A stretch of 55,819 bases of DNA from a virus. Below are positions 41,970-48,729 of the stretch, one piece after another. The notes under the pieces were generated by a model. The model had not been told where the DNA came from. It saw only the letters and a program-made list of their open reading frames with translations, and made no database searches. The DNA lies in the IMG/VR virus record IMGVR_UViG_3300044832_000059, positions 1 through 55,819 of that record. One strand, written 5' to 3'. Within the stretch, counting starts at the first letter, position 1. Each line of letters begins with the position of its first letter. A program made the translations under genes and the position numbers.

Positions 41970-42205
41970 CTTGCTGGTCCACACCTTGCCTTGACGCAAC
42001 TTGACGCAACTAGCCCAGACTGCCCTGACATACCCATCCACATCAAACCACTACATACCGAAACGGACCTTGCCTGGACTGCCATGCCCTACTGAGACAC
42101 AACCCAACTTGACATTCCCCGACTGCCACAACATGCCTTGACATAATTTGACTAGACTAACCCTGACTGCCAAGACCTGCCTCGCCCCAATTCACCATGA
42201 CTGCC
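41970..42205 (-). repeat. Pentamer-register G/T-rich array D
   Basis: Box complements at 42018, 42077, 42121, 42165 and 42199 give distances 59, 44, 44 and 34 nt. On the minus strand the blocks hold 6, 8, 8, 11 and then about 10 pentamers; 39 of 43 end in G. The block 42121-42171 is identical over 51 bp to array A. It ends just before the SD site of the 41936 gene. Confidence 0.88.
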
Positions 42206-42258
42206 AAGATAAGAAGAAGAGGTAATATGTAAAAGACTACCTCTTCTTCTCGTTAAAA

Positions 42259-42864
42259 CTATTCATCAGTAGTTTCGATTTCGAACGTTCCATTATCGCC
42301 ATTTCGTTCTGGTCTCCATTCTCCAAGTCCTTGACTAAATCCTGCTCGTTGTAACAGATTAAGAACCTGTTCACTAGAGAGGATGTTGGCATCGAACTTA
42401 ATCATAAGTTCCATTGACCATCCTTCCACTTGTCCTCGGAAACGAATGTCGGCAGTTCCCATTCCTACAGTAACCATATCTTGTCTCATGGTTTTTTCCT
42501 TATAGGTAAGTGGAATGAATCCATCTTTATCTCCTTCGACAAAGAGTGCCCCACGAAGAATTGTCATTGGGACACCATTGATGAATCGTGCTGATCCGAC
42601 AATTGCTTGCTTAATATTTCGTGCTGGGAAAGCAATGTTTCCTTCTGAGTCGTAGTAGAAACTACTTTCGTATTCCTTTTCAGGATCACGAACCTCACGT
42701 CCTTTCTGAGCTTTTTTCATTTGCTTATCAAGGATCATTCTGATTGCTTTTTCGTCCCATTTATGAAAAATTAAGGGAGCAGTTCCGTTGATCTTAACTT
42801 TCATTAATTGAATGTTCATTGCGGGAATTGATAATCCCTGAACGTCTTTTTTTGCTATTGGCAT
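42259..42864 (-). CDS. Phage protein of the 'GxGEWRP' family (RAMP/Cas7-like candidate)
   Basis: 201 aa, ATG 42864 with a strong GGGGGTGA site. 'MKVKINGTAPLIFHKW' near 20-37, a middle with 'AFPARNIKQAIVGSARF', and the C-terminal 'GLGEWRPERNGDNGTFEI'. This family is frequent in phages and lacks a known activity; its beta-alpha-beta pattern with a Gly-rich C-terminal loop recalls RAMP-fold proteins such as Cas7. If so it would bind nucleic acid along its backbone. Upstream of array D, same operon. Confidence 0.7.
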   Translation of the reverse strand: MPIAKKDVQGLSIPAMNIQLMKVKINGTAPLIFHKWDEKAIRMILDKQMKKAQKGREVRDPEKEYESSFYYDSEGNIAFPARNIKQAIVGSARFINGVPMTILRGALFVEGDKDGFIPLTYKEKTMRQDMVTVGMGTADIRFRGQVEGWSMELMIKFDANILSSEQVLNLLQRAGFSQGLGEWRPERNGDNGTFEIETTDE

Positions 42865-42918
42865 AATATTGTTTCACCCCCTCTCAAATACTTAACTTGT
42901 TTCTGAAGAAGCGTTTCT

Positions 42919-42941
42919 GCCTAGAACGATGACAACTAGGC
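42919..42941. other. Hairpin upstream of the 42259 gene
   Basis: GCCTAG (42919-42924) and CTAGGC (42936-42941) form a perfect 6-bp stem with an 11-nt loop in the 108-nt gap between two minus-strand genes. No T-run; role unknown. Confidence 0.35.
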
Positions 42942-42972
42942 GGTAACTGTCTCATCTCCAGAGATAAATTAA

Positions 42973-43365
42973 CTATTTACAGTCCTCTTTATTTTCATCC
43001 AAGAGTTCTGTTGCCATTTCTCCAAATGTTTCTTTGTTTTTCATAAGGTATCGTGACAATACAGTATCTTTGCCTGTATCTGTTAAACTCAAATCTGCGT
43101 TTAACCAACCAACTTTAATCATTCTTTTATAGTCTTCATCAAGAAGACCTCGTGCAATATTAGTAATCTTCATTGGGTTTTTATGGCAATTGTCGGAAAC
43201 AAGTTCCCAGTAATTAGAACAACTGCATCCATGTTTGTTGACGATATTAGTCCTTAATTTTTCGATACAACATGAACACCTGACAAGTTCATATTCAAGT
43301 CCTTTTACTGCGTTAGAACAAGAAGATTTCATGCGAATTCTATCTCCTTCTTTAAATTTTGCCAT
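42973..43365 (-). CDS. Hypothetical Cys-rich protein
   Basis: 130 aa, ATG 43365 with GGAGGTGA. The first 60 residues form a small beta-barrel-like domain starting 'KFKEGDRIRMKSSC' with 'CSCCIEK' and 'HGCSCSNYWELV', a possible zinc site; the C-terminus is helical and acidic. No name. Confidence 0.65.
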   Translation of the reverse strand: MAKFKEGDRIRMKSSCSNAVKGLEYELVRCSCCIEKLRTNIVNKHGCSCSNYWELVSDNCHKNPMKITNIARGLLDEDYKRMIKVGWLNADLSLTDTGKDTVLSRYLMKNKETFGEMATELLDENKEDCK

Positions 43366-43402
43366 ATATTATTCACCTCCTTTCATTTGTTTTTCCTATT
43401 TG

Positions 43403-43549
43403 TTATTTACTTGCACCAATTCTAAACATTTTGGTGTTGCAAGTAGGGCATGCCCCTTTGTGTGCAGGTTTTCCGTTTTTCATCGTTACTTCCTCCACGT
43501 CTTTTGCTTCTCTTTTTTCTCTGCATTTTAAACAATACATTTCTGTCAT
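43403..43549 (-). CDS. DUF5679-type zinc-ribbon protein
   Basis: 48 aa with GGAGGTGAG upstream. 'MYCLKCREKREAKDVEE', then 'MKNGKPAHKGACPTC' and 'TKMFRIG' match the DUF5679 small zinc-ribbon pattern (CxxC...CPxC). The family is common in phages and bacteria, of unknown function. Below usual length cut-offs. Confidence 0.85.
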   Translation of the reverse strand: MTEMYCLKCREKREAKDVEEVTMKNGKPAHKGACPTCNTKMFRIGASK

Positions 43550-43555
43550 AATATC

Positions 43556-43729
43556 TCACCTCCCTTCAAGGTTTTGATCTCGATAGCTAGTAAGTGCCTC
43601 TGCTTTCTCCTGTTCTATTGTTGCAAACTCAATAATCTCATTATCACTCATATCAATGAACTGTTGCTCATTCCAATACCCCTCATTGATTCCTTCTTCA
43701 ATGTAATCTCTTGCTTCTGTAATACTCAT
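43556..43729 (-). CDS. Small acidic hypothetical protein
   Basis: 57 aa, acidic and helical ('DYIEEGINEGYWNEQQF'). It overlaps the upstream XRE gene by ATGA (43726-43729) and its stop lies in the SD site of the next gene. Unnamed. Confidence 0.6.
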   Translation of the reverse strand: MSITEARDYIEEGINEGYWNEQQFIDMSDNEIIEFATIEQEKAEALTSYRDQNLEGR

Positions 43730-44172
43730 TTTTCGTTCTCCTTATTCATAATTTCTTTAATGAATTCTTTTATCATAGATGGCTTAACTGGTTCAGATCC
43801 TCTAAATTGCCAATCATCTCCATCATATCCAGGTGCGTTATCAGGATGGTTTACTCGTGTAAATTTCTTATTAAATTGCTCTTCCCATGTTAATGGTGCT
43901 TTTTTAGAGCGAAGACCACTATTTCTCAGTACTGTAATAAGAATATTTTTCTGTTCTTCAGTAAATTTCGCACCAAGTTCCTCTAGTTTTTGTGTCATCT
44001 CTCTTGATGGGGAACTTTTTCCATTCTCCCATTGCCAAACCGCAGAGAACGTTAATCCCAGCTTATTTGCAAGGGCTTGAACTGTTATCCCTAGAGTGCC
44101 TCGCAATCGAACGATTTCATTTGCTATTTGTTTTTTGTATATAAAATACATTGATTCTTCTGATTGTTTCAT
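43726..44172 (-). CDS. XRE-family helix-turn-helix regulator
   Basis: 148 aa from ATG 44172. Residues about 20-70 form an XRE HTH: 'LRGTLGITVQALANKLGLTFSAVWQWENGK' with the typical 'WxxG' ending. The remainder is a helical domain and a polar tail. Possible phage repressor for the paired promoters at 45.15 and 47.39 kb. A GGGGT/ACCCC hairpin separates it from the ParB-like gene. Confidence 0.8.
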   Translation of the reverse strand: MKQSEESMYFIYKKQIANEIVRLRGTLGITVQALANKLGLTFSAVWQWENGKSSPSREMTQKLEELGAKFTEEQKNILITVLRNSGLRSKKAPLTWEEQFNKKFTRVNHPDNAPGYDGDDWQFRGSEPVKPSMIKEFIKEIMNKENEK

Positions 44173-44223
44173 AATAATTAATTTGTAACTGTGGGGGTAA
44201 GGAGAGCTGCTCACCCCTCACAA

Positions 44224-44949
44224 TTAGTAAAACCTTATCTGGTTGGTTTTTAGGCCGTAATTGTAAATATCTTCAAGGTCACGAAGATATTCTTTTGTTG
44301 ATAATCGAGAACGCAGTCTCTCTCCTCGTTCAATAACTTTCTCTTGAAAAGTTTCTTTATCAACTTTACTCCATACCTTTTTGATTGCAGAGATGAAGTC
44401 TCGTGATCTCCATACCTGTCCTTCGGTATATGGTTTAAGTTTTGTCAAAGCTTGCGCTTCTTCATCAGCTTGTTTAAGAGATGTAACCTTAAACAATCCT
44501 GTTTTAAAGATGTATAATCGACCTCCTGACGAAATAGGAGACTCAGGTGATACGCCACTCAATAAGGAAACTGATACCGTTATCGGAAGATTATATTTAT
44601 CTAAGAAATCCTTAAGAATCATATATTCTTCGTTTTCTAGCTCAATATAACTGTCAAGATAATCTTGCAATGTCCATGGCTTTGTATTAACATTAAGACG
44701 ACGAACATCTTCAAGAGTTCCTTCTTCACGTTCAATGTAATAAAAGGGAACTTCAAGAATCTTTGCAGCTTCTAATCGATGTTGTCCATCAATAATTTTT
44801 CCGCTAGCTACGATAATGGGGTTTTCTTCAAGCATGTTTTTCTCCTGGATAGATTTAACCAAGTGACTGACATGACTTTTGTAGACCTTTCTGTTACCAA
44901 CAAAGGTATCAAATTGGTCGTAATTTGATGTTTTAACTATTGTATTCAT
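44224..44949 (-). CDS. ParB-like nuclease-domain protein
   Basis: 241 aa, ATG 44949 with GGAGGTGAG. N-terminal ParB/sulfiredoxin domain: 'VSHLVKSIQEKNMLEENPIIV' then 'GKIIDGQHRLEAAKIL', the conserved GQHRxxA nucleotide-binding motif. The helical C-terminus does not look like a partition HTH. Phage members of this family act as regulators or nucleases; no parA is present. Confidence 0.85.
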   Translation of the reverse strand: MNTIVKTSNYDQFDTFVGNRKVYKSHVSHLVKSIQEKNMLEENPIIVASGKIIDGQHRLEAAKILEVPFYYIEREEGTLEDVRRLNVNTKPWTLQDYLDSYIELENEEYMILKDFLDKYNLPITVSVSLLSGVSPESPISSGGRLYIFKTGLFKVTSLKQADEEAQALTKLKPYTEGQVWRSRDFISAIKKVWSKVDKETFQEKVIERGERLRSRLSTKEYLRDLEDIYNYGLKTNQIRFY

Positions 44950-44979
44950 TTATACTCACCTCCTCTCACACAAATATTT

Positions 44980-45141
44980 TTACTCAGTCTTTTTGTCCTG
45001 AGTCTTTAACGTTTTCAGCAATATGTTTCTAATATATTCTGATGTACTCGTGTTCTCCTCAAAAGAACTCATTCTAATTCTTTTATGTTCTTCGGGCAAT
45101 ACATAAATAGTAATTCTCTTCCAATCTAACGCTTTTGTCAT
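44980..45141 (-). CDS. Ribbon-helix-helix transcription factor
   Basis: 53 aa. Strand 'RITIYVLPEEHKRI', helix, turn 'TSTSEYIRNILLKTL' give the full RHH fold in a single small protein. ATG 45141 is only 7 nt after a TATAAT, so its mRNA is probably leaderless. Likely autoregulator through the palindrome overlapping that promoter. Confidence 0.8.
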   Translation of the reverse strand: MTKALDWKRITIYVLPEEHKRIRMSSFEENTSTSEYIRNILLKTLKTQDKKTE

Positions 45142-45148
45142 AATAGGT

Positions 45149-45177
45149 ATTATATCATAATATTAACATATTGTCAA
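45149..45177 (-). promoter_or_regulatory. Sigma70 promoter with palindromic operator, leaderless RHH gene
   Basis: TTGACA (45177-45172), exactly 17 nt, TATAAT (45154-45149), extended TGA. The word ATTATGATATAAT spans the -10 and is a palindrome (ATTAT-N3-ATAAT); an inverted TATCATAAT lies beyond the -35. ATG follows the -10 by 7 nt. Confidence 0.85.
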
Positions 45178-45197
45178 TACTACATTATGATATGTGT

Positions 45198-45581
45198 TTA
45201 TACTCCTTTCTGTAAATATTTTTCAAGATACTTTCTTGCCTCTTCGAATCCTCGGGCAATATAAGCATCAGTCGTTTTTCCTTGTAGTTTAACGTTCCAC
45301 TCGATTTGTTCAGGACTTGTACTTGATCCCTTTATCCTTTTAAGTTCAATGAAGATAACTTTTTCTTTTGTAACGATAATATAGTCAGGAACACCTTTTC
45401 GTACTCCTTCTTGTTTGTTCTTTGTTTTTGTTCCCCAGTTCTTTGTAAACGTTTCATTAGGGATATGAGAGAACAATTCAACTTCACCTTTATTCTGGAA
45501 AAGAGTAAGATACTCTGTTAAGAGAACTGCCTCTTCATGTTCTGTTGGGGGAGGTAAAGATGTCACTTGTCCTTCTTCCAT
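45198..45581 (-). CDS. VRR-NUC nuclease
   Basis: 127 aa. 'PTEHEEAVLL' supplies the N-terminal Glu, 'GVRKGVPDYIIV' the PD-Asp, 'VIFIELKRIKG' the ExK, and 'TSPEQIEW' the conserved Gln of the VRR-NUC PD-(D/E)XK fold. Such phage enzymes cut branched or mismatched DNA in recombination and packaging. The only clear DNA-processing nuclease besides terminase and HNH enzymes. Confidence 0.88.
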   Translation of the reverse strand: MEEGQVTSLPPPTEHEEAVLLTEYLTLFQNKGEVELFSHIPNETFTKNWGTKTKNKQEGVRKGVPDYIIVTKEKVIFIELKRIKGSSTSPEQIEWNVKLQGKTTDAYIARGFEEARKYLEKYLQKGV

Positions 45582-45979
45582 TTACGTAGTGTTTTATCAA
45601 TTTTATCTTCATATTTTACCCAATCAATATTTAATGCATTTGCAATGAGTGATTCGACATCATTAGCTTTCAGATGCTGATAATAGTAAGGAGCTTCTTC
45701 ATGCTCTCCTGGGTTAAGACAATGAGTATGCTCTTTATCAAACTTAGTTACCTCTTTATCAGTAATACCTTTTTCATAACAAAGATATTGCTCAACAAGT
45801 GCATGAATAAGAACAAGAAAGTTATATTTACGATTACCTGTGTCAGCAGTTTGTGTAAGGAAATGTATATAGTCACCAACAATCTTAGGGTCCTGCCAAT
45901 CATCAATGCTGCAATATCTGTGTTCCTCAATTTTATCAGTAGATAAGAAAAAGTTTATTTTACTTGGTTTACTTTTCAT
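45563..45979 (-). CDS. Uncharacterised phage protein (HALVEQYLC family)
   Basis: 138 aa from ATG 45979 with GAAGAGGT upstream. 'LIHALVEQYLCYEKGIT' followed by 'FDKEHTHCLNPGEHEEAPYY' is a pattern I recognise from many phage genomes, always unnamed. Conserved His, Glu, Cys and Asp might form a metal site. Overlaps the VRR-NUC gene by 19 nt. Confidence 0.7.
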   Translation of the reverse strand: MKSKPSKINFFLSTDKIEEHRYCSIDDWQDPKIVGDYIHFLTQTADTGNRKYNFLVLIHALVEQYLCYEKGITDKEVTKFDKEHTHCLNPGEHEEAPYYYQHLKANDVESLIANALNIDWVKYEDKIDKTLRKWKKDK

Positions 45980-45980
45980 A

Positions 45981-46292
45981 TTAATTACCTCTTCCCGTTT
46001 TAGGTGCTCCCGTTGGTGCAACCATTGTGTTGACGCTCGCTGTATGGTCATTACTCGTAGCTACCGTATCAGTGCTAGTGGGTGTTACCTCTATTGTCGG
46101 CATCAGTGTCGGTGTGCAAGAGGGAGTAGGGGTTGATTCGATAGGAGTTAAAGATTCTGTTGGTGTAGGAGTACAAGAAGCATCATCAGCACATGCTCTT
46201 CCTGAAAACACCATAATAAAAAGTATCGCAAAGAGAATGATAGATATTGTTAACAATGAATTAAAAATTAAATAGTACTTATGCTGCATCAT
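45981..46292 (-). CDS. Secreted Pro/Thr-rich protein with PKTG-like tail
   Basis: 103 aa. A hydrophobic signal segment (about 5-33, ending 'GRACADD') precedes a long P/T/S-rich stretch and a C-terminal 'GAPKTGRGN'. That motif resembles a sortase signal, but no following membrane helix exists. Might be a surface-exposed phage protein, for example superinfection exclusion. Inference from composition. Confidence 0.6.
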   Translation of the reverse strand: MMQHKYYLIFNSLLTISIILFAILFIMVFSGRACADDASCTPTPTESLTPIESTPTPSCTPTLMPTIEVTPTSTDTVATSNDHTASVNTMVAPTGAPKTGRGN

Positions 46293-46464
46293 TTGGTGTA
46301 AATGGTTCCCCTCTCTTTAGATTTCTCATTGTAGTAAGATTGTATACTTTTGCGTCTGTCATATTGTAGATCGGTAATCCTTCTCCTTCAACTATCTCTT
46401 CTGCTGTTCTTATTATAATCTTTCCCAATAGTACTTCCTGTGGTACAATTTTTCTTTCATTCAT
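46279..46464 (-). CDS. Small hypothetical protein
   Basis: 61 aa from ATG 46464, which overlaps the upstream stop by ATGA. Alternating strands and helices with no motif. Co-expressed with membrane proteins. Confidence 0.6.
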   Translation of the reverse strand: MNERKIVPQEVLLGKIIIRTAEEIVEGEGLPIYNMTDAKVYNLTTMRNLKRGEPFTPNDAA

Positions 46465-46628
46465 TTCTTTGTTTCTATAGCCCAAAATAAGGCTATTCCC
46501 ATAGCATAAATCATTGATGTTGTTGAAGCAATATAAGGACTAAACATAGGAAAAAAGAAATATATAAGCAGTACTTCACCACCAAGTGTTAAAAGAAATA
46601 TACTGAGAAATATAAGTAAACGTATCAT
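46461..46628 (-). CDS. Small two-helix membrane protein
   Basis: 55 aa with GGAGGT upstream. Two hydrophobic helices (about 2-26 and 32-50) with a short polar turn. Linked to neighbours by tight overlap. Confidence 0.65.
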   Translation of the reverse strand: MIRLLIFLSIFLLTLGGEVLLIYFFFPMFSPYIASTTSMIYAMGIALFWAIETKK

Positions 46629-46631
46629 ACG

Positions 46632-47021
46632 TTATTTACCTCCTTTAATCGTGTCAAAAATAAACGATATTGCATAATATTCAGGATTAAGGATGTGTTG
46701 TACGGAATCTGATAAAGCCACAACTCCAATTACTACTATCATTAAGAAGAAGAAGCCTCCAAAGATTCCTCCACATATCCATCCAAAACCATCATCCGAC
46801 TCATCCATATGTCGCTTTGCAAACTGATAGTACTGGAAGAAAGAAACAGCCGCAATAATACAAAAGAGAATAATTGCAACAATCGTCCCAATACCCGAAA
46901 CTACTTGTTGCCTTACTAATACCTCATAGACATGCGCTCCTGTCGATCCAAGAGTCTGTGAAGCCTTGTTGATAAAGTCTGACGATCTATCAAGTAATTG
47001 TTGCTGTATCTTTACATCCAT
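46632..47021 (-). CDS. Membrane protein with two helices
   Basis: 129 aa: polar helical start, membrane helix about 41-66, charged linker with 'MDESDDGFG', second helix about 81-104. No known family; likely inner membrane. Confidence 0.65.
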   Translation of the reverse strand: MDVKIQQQLLDRSSDFINKASQTLGSTGAHVYEVLVRQQVVSGIGTIVAIILFCIIAAVSFFQYYQFAKRHMDESDDGFGWICGGIFGGFFFLMIVVIGVVALSDSVQHILNPEYYAISFIFDTIKGGK

Positions 47022-47023
47022 AT

Positions 47024-47377
47024 TTAGTCTGCTTTCTGTCCATTTTCCATGTCTGTTATACTAAGAAGAAGCTTTTTTGCCTCTTCAACAGCGTTTAGTT
47101 TTCCAACACTTTCACCAATAAATAAATTGATTGTTATTAATAAGAAAAGAAACTCTTCGTCAGTCTTTGGAATGTCAGAAAACATAACAGATTTAAGAAG
47201 ATAATGTCCAGTTAACGAATCATCTTTTTTTGCTTCTTTAAGTAAATTTTCTTGGAGTTTGCTAACCTCGTCTGCAAGTTCTTTGATACGTTTTTTTGAA
47301 ATGCTATAGAAGAGGTCATCAATAGATGAGGATTCTTTATTTAATTGTAACGATTTAAAGTGGGTGCTCACACGCAT
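47024..47377 (-). CDS. Hypothetical helical protein, probably leaderless
   Basis: 117 aa. ATG 47377 is chosen because it lies 7 nt after the -10 TATAAT; an earlier in-frame ATG (47386) lies within the promoter. Helical with a hydrophobic patch ('FLFLLITINLFIG'). First gene of the 47.4-45.2 kb operon. Confidence 0.7.
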   Translation of the reverse strand: MRVSTHFKSLQLNKESSSIDDLFYSISKKRIKELADEVSKLQENLLKEAKKDDSLTGHYLLKSVMFSDIPKTDEEFLFLLITINLFIGESVGKLNAVEEAKKLLLSITDMENGQKAD

Positions 47378-47384
47378 GGATATC

Positions 47385-47413
47385 ATTATATCATAATAAC
47401 GTTATTACGTCAA
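47385..47413 (-). promoter_or_regulatory. Sigma70 promoter with operator palindromes, leaderless transcript
   Basis: TTGACG (47413-47408), exactly 17 nt, TATAAT (47390-47385). The spacer contains the perfect palindrome AATAACGTTATT and the word ATTATGATATAAT identical to the 45149 promoter. ATG 47377 is 7 nt downstream of the -10. Confidence 0.85.
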
Positions 47414-48091
47414 CTAGAAGAGATTTGGTTTATTATGAGTTTTTGTTTTACTTGGAATACCCTTGTCATCAAAGGTAAGATACACAGAGTTTCTCCCAAA
47501 TCCTACATTCTTAATGTAGTCTTTCCTTGTTATTGCGAGATGCCTTCCTCCCTTTGCAATGCGTTGATGATATCCGTCGTCAACTCCATCAAAGGGAAAC
47601 TCTTCTAACGAATCCCTCCGAAAACCATAAACAGAAGAAACAAAATCATTAACAATATTACAATTAGGTCTTTCTTCCAAAATTTTGAATCGTTCATCAT
47701 TTGGGTCATAATTGTTGTAATTGAAAAGAGATATTGCTGAAACATCTTCATTGCTCTTAAGAGCATTTACCGCTGTAGAAAGCCATCCATCTTCAAAAGT
47801 AACATCTGTATCAATTTTGAATAAATATTCTCCTTCAGATACTCCTAGACAATTCTGAAATGACTTACCAACACCTCTATTCTTACCCCCAACAATAATA
47901 AGTTTTGAGAGTTTTTGTGCTCTCATAAAACTATACGCTATATCTACTGATTCATCCATTTCCCCTTCACTTCCATCAACGTTAACAATGATCTCACAAG
48001 GATAATCAACCGTTGCATGAAGTGTGTCAAGACAATTGATTAACATCTCTGGCCTTTTATATGAAAGAATGCATAAACTAGCAAGTCTCAT
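47414..48091 (-). CDS. Family 2-like glycosyltransferase
   Basis: 225 aa from ATG 48091 (ATGA overlap with the methyltransferase). 'CILSYKRPEMLINCLDTL', 'EIIVNVDGSEG' and the metal motif 'FKIDTDVTFEDGW' (DTD) are canonical GT-A features. Last gene of the glycan operon; ends against the 47.4 kb promoter. Cytoplasmic, no membrane helices. Confidence 0.85.
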   Translation of the reverse strand: MRLASLCILSYKRPEMLINCLDTLHATVDYPCEIIVNVDGSEGEMDESVDIAYSFMRAQKLSKLIIVGGKNRGVGKSFQNCLGVSEGEYLFKIDTDVTFEDGWLSTAVNALKSNEDVSAISLFNYNNYDPNDERFKILEERPNCNIVNDFVSSVYGFRRDSLEEFPFDGVDDGYHQRIAKGGRHLAITRKDYIKNVGFGRNSVYLTFDDKGIPSKTKTHNKPNLF

Positions 48092-48729
48092 TTTACGTAT
48101 CCACTTACCTTTCTTGCTAGGAATGCATGGGCTGGTTGCTTTCTCCATCCATAAACGAGCTTATCATGTGCATAGTCAAGTTCCCATACGAACTCAAAGT
48201 CTTTATCTAGATATTCATGGATGACTTCAGGGTTAACGTTGTGTGCATGGGCTTCATGGGGGTGAGAGTAAGCATTATCAATTGCGTGAATCATTGCTAC
48301 ATATGCTCCAGGTTTCATAAATGTGTAAAGTTGTCGTAAGAATTCTTGTGGTCTGTCAAAATGGTCTAGCGCATTAGTAATAATAATGAGATCAGCAAAT
48401 TTCAGATCACCTTGTATATCTTCTGCTTTTTTACTGAGACCATTATAAATTGGGTAGTTCTTTTTGTATTCATCAATGAGGGGATCAATACGGGTTGTCA
48501 GTCGTGATTTGAGTACCGTTGAAACGCCACCAAACGGCCCACAACCGATGTCATACACATGCATGTCAGAAGTATCAAGCGCATCAAGTCCCATCTGTTT
48601 TCGCAGGAGAGGATAGCGGATAATCTCCCTGATCCTTTTATCTCTATTGATTTGTGAATCATCAGAAAACCAAGAATCAAGTTCAGATTTTTGCGTCTTA
48701 TCAAAATTATTTGCTTTTGTATTCATCAA
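48088..48729 (-). CDS. SAM-dependent methyltransferase
   Basis: 213 aa. 'MHVYDIGCGPFGGVST' is motif I of class I methyltransferases; 'DLIIITNALDHFDRPQEFLR' corresponds to motif II/III. Probably methylates a sugar made by the neighbouring epimerase or added by the transferases. Overlaps both neighbours. Confidence 0.85.
   Translation of the reverse strand: MMNTKANNFDKTQKSELDSWFSDDSQINRDKRIREIIRYPLLRKQMGLDALDTSDMHVYDIGCGPFGGVSTVLKSRLTTRIDPLIDEYKKNYPIYNGLSKKAEDIQGDLKFADLIIITNALDHFDRPQEFLRQLYTFMKPGAYVAMIHAIDNAYSHPHEAHAHNVNPEVIHEYLDKDFEFVWELDYAHDKLVYGWRKQPAHAFLARKVSGYVK

Noticed and set aside
41172-42205. CRISPR array
   Set aside because: Boxes are only 7 nt, distances vary by steps of 5, no palindromic repeat of 23-37 nt and no cas1/cas2; the spacer-like parts are themselves patterned.
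44224-44949. Plasmid-type parABS partition system
   Set aside because: Only a ParB/sulfiredoxin-like domain is present, with no ParA ATPase and no clear parS sites.
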